Below, in pieces: positions 45,443 through 57,113 of a DNA stretch of 64,000 bases; the first letter of the stretch is position 1, and each line of letters begins with the position of its first letter. Source of the DNA: Cryphonectria parasitica EP155 (taxonomy: Eukaryota > Ascomycota > Sordariomycetes > Diaporthales > Cryphonectriaceae); assembly GCF_011745365.1 (NCBI RefSeq), contig NW_024468909.1:4836001-4900000 (forward strand), in the 5' to 3' direction. The notes below the pieces were generated by a model, which saw only the letters and a program-made list of their open reading frames with translations, had not been told where the DNA came from and searched no databases. Made by a program: the position numbers and the translations under genes.

Positions 45443-47400
45443 CTACCAAACAGCAACTACGGCCAGCAAGGTCACTCCGGTGGCCAGCAGCCAGCTTGCA
45501 GTCAACATGCTCGCACCCGAGTAGAAATGGAACGAGCCAGGGTAATTGCAGGTGATGTTCCCGTCGTTGCTACCCAGCCTCGTGCCGTAGCTTGTGTTGA
45601 ACCCCACATTCCATGGCCTTGGACAGGTAAATCCCAATGAGGCCGGGCAGCTCTGCACGAGGTCGTAGCACAGCTCCTCGCACGGCAGAACCTCCTTGTA
45701 CGGGCCGGGCTTGACCTCGGTGTCGATCAGAGGGTTTCGGCTGGTCAGATAGCTCAACTGGTGGGTGAACTGGGAGTACTGGAGCAGCAGGTCCTGGGGG
45801 AGGGAGCTACCGTCCGGGAAGGTGGAGTTCATAGCACGCGGCTGCAGGAAGGTCTCGGTCGAAGTGAAGTCCTCGCAGCGAGGGATGGTCACAGAGCATA
45901 GCCAGTCCTTGTAGGCTGCGCGGCAGGTGCTGCAGTTGCGGACCAGGGAATACTGCTGTGTGTCCTCGGCCTCGCAGGGGATCATTGTCATGGACTTGTT
46001 GAAGCCGTCGTAGAGAGATTGGGCGTAATCATCGTAGAACGCGCCTAGGGCAGACGTGGTAGGAAATGTCTGGTTGTTGCTGGGCACGGCATAGGCGACT
46101 TGGTCGCAGAATGTGAGGTTGAAAATCAGAGCGCAGTTGCCATAGCCTGGGACTCAAATGTTAGCACGCTGACAAGTAACCATATACCTAAGTACCTTGG
46201 AGATACATCCAGAAACTCACTCGACTTGGTCTCAAATTGCGTGGTCCGATAGACTGAGCCACCACCTCCGACAACATTGGTATCACTGGAATTGTCCACA
46301 TTCCTCGCCAGGATGCCGACGTACTTGGAGCTTGAGTTCAGCCCACTGAAGTAGAACTGCTGCTTCGGGTACCCGCCCGCGCCCCTCTTTGTCATTCCCG
46401 TCGTCACTTGCGATGTGGTCTGGCCGTTTCTAACCGCCGCGATCTGGGCATTATTGTTGAGGCCGCAGTACGAGTTCTCTAGGCCCTTGATAGACGGGTT
46501 GATGTCGTTCTGCGCAAACATGACATACGGCCGGCTGGCCATAACCTCCTGCTCCACCTCGTGGTTCCGGCTGGTCGTCAGGTTTTGTGTCATCAGCAGG
46601 ACCGACGTGGTGTCGCTGTCCACCCAGAAGAGCTCCTCTGTGTTCGTCTCGTTGTAGCTGTGGTACCATCCATCCACAGAGCCGGCTATCTGAACATTGT
46701 AGATCCCGGAGAAGTTGCTAGACATGTTGGACGCGGCCACGCCGACGTAGACGCTGTCGGATGTGGTCAGGTTGAACATGACAGCGCCTTTCTGGAAAGT
46801 CCTAACCTCCTGTTGGCTTGAGTCGGCGGACGGCCCTGGTGATGTGTTGTCTGTCGAGGTCGACACGTACAACGTCAACTGAGGGGGCGTTCCCGTGGTT
46901 GTCGAGTTTCCTGCGGGCTGTAAACATGTATTTGCGGACAAGTAGACCGTCGCAGATGATGCCCTCTTTGCCAGTGTTCCCTCTCCATCTGTTGCCTCTT
47001 TTTCTCCTGCTGGTGTTTCAGGCTCCCCACGTAACTCCAGCGGCCAGTTCTCCTGCCTGCTCGACAGCTGCGAGCTATCGAACACAAAGACTAAGGAGTC
47101 GCCCGCATTGAGATTCATCTTGGTCGGCACGTTGTTCGTCAATGCGATCGTGTCCCGAGTAACGACCGGTGCCCTTCCTAATATACTCCGTTCAAAGGCA
47201 TGGAACTCGGGCTCATACAAGGCATCCCTGACCGCTCGGGAGCCCAGATCAATTTCGTCGTCGAATATTATAGGCGAGCCATGGTTGATCTCTTCTGCTA
47301 AGGCGAATTGAGGTCTGAAGAGAGAGAGGTAGAGGATTATCAGGAGGACGGTGGCGGTGACGGACGCCGCGAGCCGCGACTGCAGCGGTGAGAGCTGCAT
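45443..47400 (-). CDS. mid1: Stretch-activated calcium channel subunit MID1
   Basis: Regulatory glycoprotein of the fungal high-affinity calcium influx system, partner of the pore protein CCH1; supports growth and survival under mating, ER and wall stress. Model: complement(45443..46146, 46221..47400), 627 residues. The N-terminal hydrophobic segment (about 12-35, VTATVLLIILYLSLF) is a signal anchor. The long extracellular part has many N-glycosylation sequons. The second exon holds the cysteine-rich region (NCALIFNLTFCDQVAYAVPS, RNCSTCRAAYKDWLCSVTIP, LPCEELCYDLVQSCP, FTCPRPWN). A hydrophobic C-terminus (MLTASWLLATGVTLLAVVAVW) suggests a GPI-anchor signal or terminal membrane segment. The intron (46147-46220) has donor GTGAGT and branch GCTAAC. 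Confidence 0.92.
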
Positions 47401-48578
47401 GGTGAGGACATGCCCTCACGGGGCTATCAATCGGCTCTTTGGTGGCTTGCTCGTGGATTTCGATAATGCGTGGGGTAGAGGTGTCTGTCAGGGGCAGAGC
47501 GTAAGATGTGTCGCAAAGAACGACGTTGGCAACCGGGATACGCTGGTGGCACGGTAGCAGGCACGGATAAGTGATTTGAGAAGTTACTGGGCTTCCTCAT
47601 CTGAGGTTTCCAAAAACAATGATTGATGCTGTTTGAGAGAAGCAACGAGGTCACCGGGGGAGGGGGCGAGGAAGCAGGGGAGAATGTTCCTCTGGTGAAC
47701 AAGAGTATGCAGTTCGGAGGACTCGCAAGTTTAGGTTTCACTGCTTTGGATCTCTAACATGCAATGCAAGACGGGAGCCCTGAACCAGCGGCAGCCAGCG
47801 ATGGACGCCAGCGGGGCCGACCCGCTGTGGCAGTACTGGAGGTACTCAGTACGGGTGCTGGCACACTGGATTTAAGCTGGGGCTAATGTAACCGGGGACC
47901 CCACCCATCTCCTACCACTAAGGGAATCTGGCCCTCCCCCTCCCCCGCTGCCGCATGAATGCGATCTATGTATTCAGCCATGTGCCAGGTCAGCATCTCA
48001 TTCCTCGGGCATGTCAGCTAGATTATGAGAAGGCAAAGTATTTGCAGCCGCACTAAGTAGGGCTGGAATGCAGTGTCGTTCAAGAGCATGGCCCTCTTTC
48101 GGCACATGAATTCTGTTGTCCGTGTAGCCATGGCAACGCTCCGATCGTCTGGACCAACCAAGCACATGAAAGATGGAGCCACGAGCATTTCAATTTGATC
48201 ATGTCATAACCATTTGATTCGGTATACATTCCTGGTCCAGAGCACGCACAAGGAAATTAGGGTCCGAGGTGAATCATGTCTCTGGCAGACCCTTTCCAAA
48301 CGGGAAAAGGAAACCCATCCGTCTATTGTATCAATCAATCTATCATCTCCCCACACACATCACCGCCACCTATCTCGTCACCTTTCAGAACAGTCCCAAG
48401 GAACTGCCAGCCCCGAGAAGGGTCCTCGCAATGAAGCACTTATTGGCCATTGCATGTACCTGCCGATACCGAGGCGTACTTTGGTCACCGCGTCGAAGAC
48501 CGTGTCTCGATCCAAAGTCTGTTGATTGTCGCAAGGGTCACGCACACCCTTGGGCTATCGCGGTCCCGTGTAAATCAT
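47401..48578. other. MID1 promoter and YOP1 3' flank
   Basis: Both neighbours are on the minus strand. No open frame here has family features; the plus-strand frames near 48214-48578 run antisense into YOP1. Confidence 0.5.
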
Positions 48579-49345
48579 TTACTCGGTCTTATCGGCCTGG
48601 GCGCGCAGGCCAGGGGCGGTGGAGCCGCCGAAGTAGCGACCGAGCATGGGCGCCAGGAAGGATCGGAAGATGATTTCAGCACCCCTGTAGTCAACCGTCA
48701 GTATTACCACATCTGTTGGGAGAGTCGGGGTATCATACCTAGTCATGGGCAGGGAGAGCCACAGAAGGAAGATGAACTTGAATGTATAATAGAATGGGAA
48801 CCAGTAGACGACACTCAGGAGGCTCTCAAGGACGCTGAAGAGAGTCAAAGGGTTAGAGATGTTCGGACCGACGTCCAAGTTCGCGATATCGGGGGGCCTT
48901 ACGTGAAAAAAGAGAACACAACCCAGTACTGGGAGAGATTTAGTGAGGACTCAATGCGAAAATAGCCAGGCTCGACGGAAACACTTACAGTAAGCCACTG
49001 GGTGTCATCAGACTTGCCAGTTGTGAAGAGCGCCTCCAGAGAGTAGTATCCAGGGATAGCAAATCCAGCCAGGTTGGTCAGGAGCTGACCGCCGAGGTTG
49101 AAGACAATGAAGAAGAAGTAGAGGGTGACCAGGCCAATGACAGCATAAGTCTTGGGCACACCGGCCTGCTTCTCGATGTTGTTGAGGGAAGGGTACTTGG
49201 AGAGCTAAAGGTGATAAGCGGCGTTCATGGTCAGCTTCCAGACACATGGCAGGAAAAAGCTCAGGGAGTCAAGACTGCGCGCATGACTTCATACCTCCTT
49301 GTCGAGAGCACCCAGATAGTGCTGAGCCTTATCCTGAGCAGACAT
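48579..49345 (-). CDS. yop1: YOP1/REEP family ER membrane-shaping protein
   Basis: TB2/DP1/HVA22 protein that inserts hairpins and curves ER tubules together with reticulons. Model: complement(48579..48684, 48739..48834, 48903..48928, 48989..49204, 49295..49345), 164 residues, five exons. The protein reads MSAQDKAQHYLGALDKELSK, then EKQAGVPKTYAVIGLVTLYF, NLAGFAIPGYYSLEAL, DDTQWLTYWVVFSFFTVLES, VVYWFPFYYTFKFIFLLWLS and an amphipathic helix IIFRSFLAPMLGRYFGG. That order of two hairpins plus a C-terminal helix is characteristic. One exon is only 26 bases. Divergent from the RFX gene. Confidence 0.94.
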
Positions 49346-50442
49346 TGTTGCAAATTTGTTAAACTGATCTGAATGATGCGAAACAGGTTGTAGTTCTGGG
49401 CTTTATCGTCGTGGTTAGAGGAGGCAGAGCTGAAAGGTCTGAAGGCAAAGACAGTTGGTCAGTCTGGAGGGTTCGAGAAGCTGGAACGTCAAGGCTGACT
49501 GGGCTGCGGGGCCAAAGCTTGGACCTGGGTGCCGGAAACGCAGTGGGCTGGCTGTGCCTGGGGCTTGCACAGAAGAGATGACTACTTGCAGACGGTGTAA
49601 CTGACCTGTTGAGAAGAGCACAATTGTGGCTGTAGTTGGTATATTCACAGGGAAAGGATTTGATTTCTTGGAGGACTGGAAAAGGACTTCAATTTTGGGA
49701 ACAGGTGGCTTTGCAACTGAGCTGACTGAAGAGGGTCTAGAGCTTGGAAGGATCAACTTTACGAGCTTTGCTCGATGACGACTGATGTGCTGGACTTGCA
49801 GGCACAGCGGTTGGACAGCACTGACATCAGAGGGCCCCATGCAAAACAGGGGGTGGAAACAGAGGGGGAGTGGACATGGAACGGATGGACCGGTATGCTA
49901 GCAGCTTTCGAGGCGGAGCATAGGACTGATGCCTCAGGCAACACTACTGCTTGCGGAGTAGGCCAGTATTATGCTTGGTGATTGGAGAAGGGGCGGGAAG
50001 AATGCCTGGTTAGACCTGTTTGTGTTAGGTCAGCAGTCTGCTCCACCCTGATAACGTATTCAGATAAGATTGGAATACAGGGCTATTTAGCGACTTGCAA
50101 ACATAGCTTCTTGCACCACAGGCCTGACAAGCCTGACATATCATTCGTGAGTGGCCCTGTTATTGATCAACACAAATGCCCCAGGCCGTGTCAGCCACTC
50201 GATCCTTGCATTTGTTCCGTTTCCTTCCCAACCGCCAAAAGACTGTAAACAAACCTGGCAGCCAGACACTCTTCACTTCAAAGAGAGGCCGTTTGTATCA
50301 CCGCGTCTCTTCTTTGGCCTTACAGTAGTCTTCCTGTCTCCACTCATACTTATGATTTCTTCCATTTCATTCGCTACCTAACTGTCAATCTGCATACACA
50401 ACACGGCGCACTCGACGCCAATCGGTTTTCTTCACAGGCTCC
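49346..50442. promoter_or_regulatory. Bidirectional promoter region YOP1/RFX
   Basis: About 1.1 kb between divergent genes. Several open frames of 60-140 codons occur on both strands but lack domain or splice support. Confidence 0.5.
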
Positions 50443-53360
50443 ATGGCCTCGACAGGTAAGAAGATGATGCTTTGTTCTACGTCCCCCCCCCCCCCTCTGC
50501 TAATTCACAACGTCTGCCTCACATCGACATCGCTGTCGCCCGTGGCCACAATGGTCGCGCCGACAGTCATGCCATCTATTCTCGATCGCGCGCCTCTCTG
50601 CTGGCCTAATGCCGATGCTGACAGTTTTTCAGAAGCGTATTCGCGCTTCCCCCCACCAGGTCGGCGGCCCAGTGAAGGATCAACAACATCAGCGCGCTCC
50701 GTCACCACACAACCCAACAATATCGACTCAAACCAACAACAAGATGAGATGACCTCCTTTCATGCCGCTGCCGCATGGCTCGCCCAGCAACAACAGCAAC
50801 AACAGCAACAACACCAGCAGCAGCAGCAACCCCAACCCCAGCAACAACAACCCCAGTCTGGACAACTGCGACAGTTAGCCCCCGCCCCGCGACCAACTTC
50901 TCCCGAGTATGTCCTCGCCAATGGACTGCCGGTCCAGCAGGCCCGCGATTTTTCTGTCGAGCAAGGAGTACACGGAGGGATGGGGGGCCAGTTCCGCTTC
51001 CAACAGCAGCCGCAGCATTTGCAACATCAACAACCGCCTCAATCTCACATGGGCCGTCAGTCTCTACCAAGCGACTATTTACCTGTTAACGGACACCCCA
51101 GCTTGGGAGCCCAGATGATGGATCGTAATGACAGTCCCGCACCAGACTCGGGACTTGATATTGGCAGCGCGCCGACTAGGTCCAGGTCCAACACGAATAA
51201 CGATCAAGAGATGCGGGAACTATTCAACAGGAATAGTCACCGCGCATTACAGGATGTAGCTAAGGAGCTTCATGGAAACGAGCGCGGCCCTAGTAGTGAG
51301 CGCAGTCGGCAGCTCTTTGCCATGCTGTGGTAAGTGCATCCAGCTATGCCTTGCCTAGACCTGGAAGCGAGTCTTCTACGAGAGAGATGCGACCTAAAGG
51401 TCAACTGTCGTATCTCTTTTTAGTGTTGCGTCCTGGTCAAACCATCCTCTTCGTCAACGTGACTGACCATGACATCCAGGATCAAATCAGCATGCCGAAA
51501 AGGCAAGACTTCTGTGCCGCGTAGTCGTGTGTACGCTAGTTACGTCAAGCGGTGCGCCCATGAAAAGATTGCTGTCCTGAACCCGGCCAGCTTTGGAAAG
51601 CTTGTCAGAGTGCTGTATCCCGGCCTCAGGACGCGTCGACTGGGTGTACGTGGCGAGTCCAAGTATCACTATGTCGATTTTGAGTTGATCGATGTGGACG
51701 TGGACGATGTGGATGAGATCCCATCGCAATTCTCAGCCTCCGGCCCGTCGAGGCTAAGTTTTGCCGAGAGCTTTAACATGAGGTAAGAGAGCCCCCATTA
51801 CTATCAATGGCGTTCCGGGTCTGACGTGTCATCAGCAACCTCACACGACCGTCTACAGCCGCCGGTTTGGAGCATCCAGTAGCCCCTTCTCCTACAGAAA
51901 AAGGACCTGCCACAGACACCAGGGATGTCACGCCCCGTGGCCACGAGCGGCGAAATATTCGGCATGCCATCTACAATCATCCCTCAGTTGCCAGTGTGGC
52001 AGAGCTGGGCGTGACCGGCAGTAGGACATCAAAGAAGCTTCATCTACAACCCGATGATGCGTCTGCTTCAACACGCCTGGTCCTTCCGCCGATCGAGCCT
52101 TATCTGCCTTCAGGCACCGACCCTGACGCTGCGAAGTCGCTTGAGGCCCTCTACTTGTCGCATTGTACTTCTTTGATCGAGTGCATACGGTTCTGCAAAG
52201 AGAAGAACTTCTTTCATCTCTTCACCGCTTTTCATGGCACCCTTACAGTACCGGTCCAGAAGTTGCTGGTCAATCCGGCCCTCGAGGCGTGGATCGAGCA
52301 ATGTGACCTCCGGATGTACCAGAACATGATGCATATAGTCGCTGTGGTGGCTCTGCAAGTCATCCCCCCCTTTGGACTTCAGAGTTTGCGCAATATTTCC
52401 GAAAGGCTTGTCTCTCACATCAGGACCTCTTTTGAAGGTCAGCCGGACCACGTTCTCAGGGCCAAGGAGGCGCCTGCTGCTTTATTTGCAGACCTCCTGG
52501 ATCGAGCACTGAGAGTCAACACAACGGCTCACGCCAGTGCGAACTTCCTTCACAACCACGCCAATCGAACTCAGATGTATCTTGACTTCATCACATACGT
52601 GCGGCCCAGGAAGATTGCGCAATCCGTGCCAGTGGAGGCCATGGAGGACGTTGTCTACCTGCTCGTGTCAGAGATCAGAGAGCTCCTGGACCCCAGAGAT
52701 GTTCCATGGGACCTCGAAGGCTGCACAGTTCAAGGTGACTTCTATATCCGGAACCGCAACCCCGAGCAAGTCGACAATGAAGGTGCTGTTGAGGCGTCCA
52801 ATCTTCTCGATCGTTGGGTTGAGCTGCTGAAGTCCTTGTCCTCTCGATTTCCGTACGCCTCTGCAGGAGATATTGTTCTGTTCACCCAGGCCATTGGTAC
52901 GACCATGATGAGGGATCTAACCATCAATAGCGCCGAGAGTTTTGGCGCCTGGTGGTGTCTGAAGTGCTGGATTGACGAGATGATCTGGTTCCTGGCTGAG
53001 AAAGGCGGATTCATGCAGCAGACGACAACTCGAGCCATTGTCTCAGCGAAACGAAAGAGCCAGGGCGAACCAGAGGGCGCGGAGGCGCGAAAAACAATGC
53101 GATTCAGCACTGGCAGTGGTCCTGAGGACCCGATTATGACGTTGATGGAGAATTCGCAGCAAGTTCTTGCACCACTGACCCCGAGCCTACAAAACGAAAA
53201 TCAGCATGTTGTGGTCGACATGCATGCTGCTAACTACGATGATAGCGGCATCAGCCTCCGCATGTCCGGAGAGGATTCTCCCATGAGCAAGTTCACCTCG
53301 CAGATGGACAGTCAGAGGGTGCACGACGGGGGCCAAACCGTCACTGGTGGGCTGCGGTGA
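50443..53360 (+). CDS. RFX-family transcription factor
   Basis: Winged-helix DNA-binding regulator of the RFX/Crt1 type; fungal members control DNA damage genes, morphogenesis or secondary metabolism depending on species. Model: join(50443..50455, 50633..51329, 51480..51782, 51836..53360), 845 residues. Intron 1 (177 bases, GTAAGA donor, GCTGAC and TTTTTCAG end) contains no stop and holds a C13 run; leaving it in adds 59 residues without breaking the frame, so that start region is uncertain. A glutamine-rich region follows the N-terminus. The RFX domain spans two introns: SRQLFAMLWIKSACRKGKTS, then VPRSRVYASYVKRCAHEKI, FGKLVRVLYPGLRTRRLGVR, GESKYHYVDFEL. The large C-terminal part has the extended dimerisation region (PPFGLQSLRNISERL, WWCLKCWIDEMIWFL). 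Confidence 0.9.
50483..50495. repeat. C homopolymer (13)
   Basis: Thirteen consecutive C inside the predicted first intron of the RFX gene. Confidence 0.85.
50788..50860 (+). repeat. Glutamine-codon repeat
   Basis: A CAA/CAG-rich run in the RFX gene that encodes two glutamine blocks separated by histidine, then mixed proline/glutamine. Such tracts vary in length between strains. Confidence 0.8.
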
Positions 53361-53609
53361 CGATAATCTGGAAGATTTGTATTATGATTTTTCTTGTTGG
53401 CGACGTAATGGCGTATGTTGCTCTGTCTTTGTTCTGGCTTAAGTTCACAACGGGGAAGGGAGAGGTGTTTGATCGTCGTTATGCTGGCGGCCACTGCGCG
53501 TGAAGGGAAGCTTTCTCGCTTTCTTTTTTCGGCGTTCCGGGGACACAGGTTCATCATCATGTTTGATGAAGTATACGAGCGACACGATTGGGTATACGGC
53601 TGAGGCTAA

Positions 53610-53620
53610 GGGGGGGGGGG
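53610..53620. repeat. G homopolymer (11)
   Basis: Eleven consecutive G about 250 bases after the RFX stop codon. Confidence 0.85.
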
Positions 53621-54402
53621 CATCTCGTACCTGGTTTGGGTGGGCAGAATTGGATTCTTCTACTGCTTCTCCCCCTTTTCTTGCCTCTTCTCATCTACTT
53701 CTGGGCAAGGTCTGGTTGGGCTTACACGTGGACTGGAAAACTGGATGGACAGGATTGTGATTCCCCCTTTTTGGATCGGAGGTAGGATCTTGGGTGGGCT
53801 AGACCACCTACCGCCCTTCATTTGTGCGTGCTACTCAGAGTAATATTATTTCTGCTGTTTTCATGAGAGTCATGTTCGGATGGCCACCGCACCGTGTGCC
53901 TGATTCCTGGTGGATGGCTGCAATTGCGCTTGGGGTTTCCTATGCTTGGTCGCTTGGCGGGACAAGGTATAGAGAGAGACAAAGGACTGCGGGAATCGCA
54001 GAAAATGAGGCGGGCTGTTCAAATATATAGTGACCTACAGAGCGGAAAGTGGACAGAGGTCTTGGCTACCTGGGCAGGTCAGGAGGCGAAAGAGAGGTCG
54101 TTAGAGGCTGAAGATCGTATACAAACATGGTAAATGATAAGATGCAAGTGAATTGGCGGTCAAAAAGGGCATGACACAGACATGCGAGACAGACATGCTG
54201 CCGAGTTTAGGATTATTCATCGTCATACAAGACCGTACTGGTCCACTGAATATTATTGTTGTATATGATATGCAGAAAAAAAGTGATTTCTCAGATTCTG
54301 TCTATCAATTTGTAGTGTCTATCTACAAAAGCCTGATGAACCTTATTGTACATGAAACCAAAGAGGCGCCAGGCATGTGAGCTCGGGTCTCGGTACTTAG
54401 GA

Positions 54403-54414
54403 GGGGGGGGGGGG
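54403..54414. repeat. G homopolymer (12)
   Basis: Twelve consecutive G in the intergenic region upstream of the lipase-like gene. Confidence 0.85.
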
Positions 54415-55037
54415 TTGGTAAGCCGCGGCTGTGCCTTTTCTCACTTCTTCTCGCTCTGGGCGGGAAACCTAGCAGTCCTCGTCCGTCTCCCTCTTTTACT
54501 TTCTTCTCGCTGTGCCCTCTGTTCTCGCTTGTGACTTGTCTATTTTAGACAAGCAAGTACTATTTGGAGTACCTTGGCCTATTGTTTCCTCCTCGAGGCC
54601 GCTTTTGGGCTCCTGCTCGGTATCCAGGGCTCGCAAACCAGATCAATCTTGTGTGCGGTCGAGACACGGGGAAAGTTCATCGCCAAATCAAGTGCAGTAA
54701 ACGAGCGGGCCGGACCCTTCTCCAGTGGAGACTTGGGAGTAACGCACAAGCACAGCAGCAACAACAGCACTTTGGAGGTCAGAACAGCCGCAGTGGGAGC
54801 TTCGAAGGCGAGAATTTATAACTCAACCAGCAGCACTTAGAGATCAAGTCCCCAAAGAAACCAACTCCTTCTTAAAAGAGGTCGAGTCTCTCTCTCTTTA
54901 CCTTGCTGTGCTCCTTATATATATCTCCTTCTCGGAGACTACATTTCTTCCACACTATATTATCAACTCCAAGAACGAAGGCGGCGAGGTCTGCCCCAGC
55001 TCACCACCACCACCATCATCAGCCAAGCATCTGCGGC

Positions 55038-56132
55038 ATGGTTCAAGAGATAGAGGGCGAGTTCCAGGTTGGGAACGTTCGCCTGTACAGGAAGACATGG
55101 CTCGTGAGTCCTTCCCCTTTACTTTCCAGTATAACACACCAAACACACTGCTAACATTCGACCTAGCCCGACGATGCTACGCCTACCGTCGCTAAACTCG
55201 TCTTTATCCACGGCTTCAGTGACCATCTCGGCCGGTACTATGGCTTCTTCCCCTTCCTCGCCTCCTCCGGCATTGCCGTTTACGGCTTCGACCAGCGAGG
55301 CTGGGGCCGTTCTGTCCGCCGGCCCGCCGAACGCGGCCTGACGGGCCCGACTAGCCAGGTCCTCAGCGACATCGCCGCCTTCATCACGCAGGTGGCCATC
55401 CCCGCGCCGCCCACGGCCTCCACGCCGCTATTCGTCATGGGCCACAGCATGGGCGGCGGCGAGGTGCTGGCGCTGGCGAGCACGCCTGAGTACGCCGCCA
55501 GCGTGGTGGCGCCCGTGCGCGGGTGGCTTCTCGAGGCGCCCTTTGTGGCCTTTGACGACAAGGAGAAGCCCAGCGCGCTCAAAGTCTTTGCAGGCCGGCT
55601 GGCGGGCCGTGTCCTTCCTCATATGCACCTCGCCAACCCGATCCCCGTCGAGTACCTGTCACGCGACCCGGCCGTCCAGCAGAGCCTGCAGGAGGACGAA
55701 CTGTGCCACGACACGGGCACGCTCGAGGGCCTGGCGGGGCTCCTGGACCGCACGGCCGACCTGGCGAGCGGGAAGCTGAAGCTGAGCCCCAAGGTGAAGA
55801 GCCTGTGGATCGGGCACGGCGACAAGGACATCGCGACGAGCTATCCTGAGAGCAAGAAATGGTTTGATCGGCAGACGCAGGTGGAGGACAAGACGTTCAA
55901 GACCTACGAGGGATGGCTGCACCAGCTGCATGCCGACGTGGGCAGGGAGGAGTTCTATGAGGACGTCAAGGCGTGGATCCTGAAGAGAATCGATGGTGGT
56001 GGTGACGACGACGAGGGACAGGCCGCCGTAGATGTGGTAGATGTGAAGGGGAGTGCAGGAGGCGAGGTGTCCAAGGACGATGAGAAGAAGGGCGACGAGG
56101 AGGAGGAGGGTAAGGTGGACTCTAAGCTATAG
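55038..56132 (+). CDS. Monoacylglycerol-lipase-like alpha/beta-hydrolase
   Basis: Serine hydrolase of the Hydrolase_4/YJU3 group, which cleaves monoacylglycerols. Model: join(55038..55103, 55167..56132), 343 residues; the intron has donor GTGAGT, branch GCTAAC and acceptor TAG and joins KTWL to PDDA. Landmarks: KLVFIHGFSDHLGRYYGFFP (oxyanion HG), VYGFDQRGWGRS, then FVMGHSMGGGEVLALA with the nucleophile Ser116 in GHSMGG. The acid is likely in LWIGHGDKDIATSYPES and the histidine in YEGWLHQLHADVGREEFYED. The last 50 residues are acidic and lysine-rich (DDEKKGDEEEEGKVDSKL), unusual for the family and likely disordered. No signal peptide, so cytosolic or lipid-droplet associated. Confidence 0.87.
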
Positions 56133-57113
56133 TGTCTTTGCTTCTTCCTGCAGGTCAACACAACTCAAAGATCTCGAATCTCGGGCATCTCGTTTATGTC
56201 TTGCCGGGCAGAAAGGTGGATCAGGGAGCCACTCGAGAAGGCGCTATGGATCCCTTCAGGCTGTTATCTGGTGGGAAACATGACTGGGCATCACGTTTTG
56301 GCATCATACGTTTCTTAATACTATGGGGGCTCTTTTCTGCCAATGACTTACAAGCAATACAGTTTGTCATGGCCCTTCAAAGCTCAGCACTCTCAGATCA
56401 CCATCTCCCCTCAGTCTCGTCGCGAAGAGTCTTGGTAAAAGTGCAAGTGGAAGAAAAATCAGGCAAGCGGTAGTGACGAGATCTCGAGGAGTGCATTAAT
56501 GAACATTTAAATATTTCTATGCTCGATGAGGAATTCATTCAGCGCAGTGGAAACCTGTGGCGGAAGTGGCTCGAGATGCTTGAAGAGCATGTCACTGCGA
56601 AGCCTTCTTATCGTCATTGAAGTATCCAGTGTCGTACAGTGAGAACTACACAGTACAATGATTTAGCGGGAAAATGCTGAAGGCATCACGAGATTCGCGA
56701 CTGCCGTTTAGAGCTGGGTCGGACAGCCATGTGCAAGAACAATTTACGGAAAGTTTGCTCCTTCAGCAGCGAGCCTCTGCCAATGAAAGGCCAGACTTTC
56801 TAAAGCTCTGTGTCTCATTGTTTCACACATCTGACACGCAGCTCAAGCGGCGGTCCCATCCGTGTGCATCATTGGCCCAGACCCCTCGTGCCCTTCCCTG
56901 ATGATTTAGCTGCAGGCTGACCTCAACATGCGCCTCGTTACGCCATCTCAGCCTCCAGCGCTGCCCTCCTCAAAGTGACACCATTCTTGGACAAGTACTT
57001 AGCCCTGCTTGACGGGCCCATCAACTTCAACATTCTAACAGATCGTGCGTTCGCAGCCTGCCAACTGGGAGTGATGACCTCCAGCCGCCAGATGTCGTGC
57101 TCTTCACAGGCTC
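56133..57113. other. Intergenic region, lipase-like/isochorismatase-like
   Basis: Near 56519-56620 a 33-codon frame (MLDEEFIQRSGNLWRKWLEM...) looks coding-like but I cannot extend it by splicing. Nothing else is supported. Confidence 0.45.

Larger units (their letters stand above)
53361..55037. other. 1.7-kb intergenic region RFX/lipase-like gene
   Basis: The RFX trailer and the promoter and leader of the next gene. Contains G11 (53610) and G12 (54403) and a pyrimidine-rich leader (54880-54960). Open frames are short, overlapping and without features. Confidence 0.5.

Noticed and set aside
48450..48965. 171-codon plus-strand frame
   Set aside because: It runs antisense over several YOP1 exons and introns, which restore a complete YOP1 protein.
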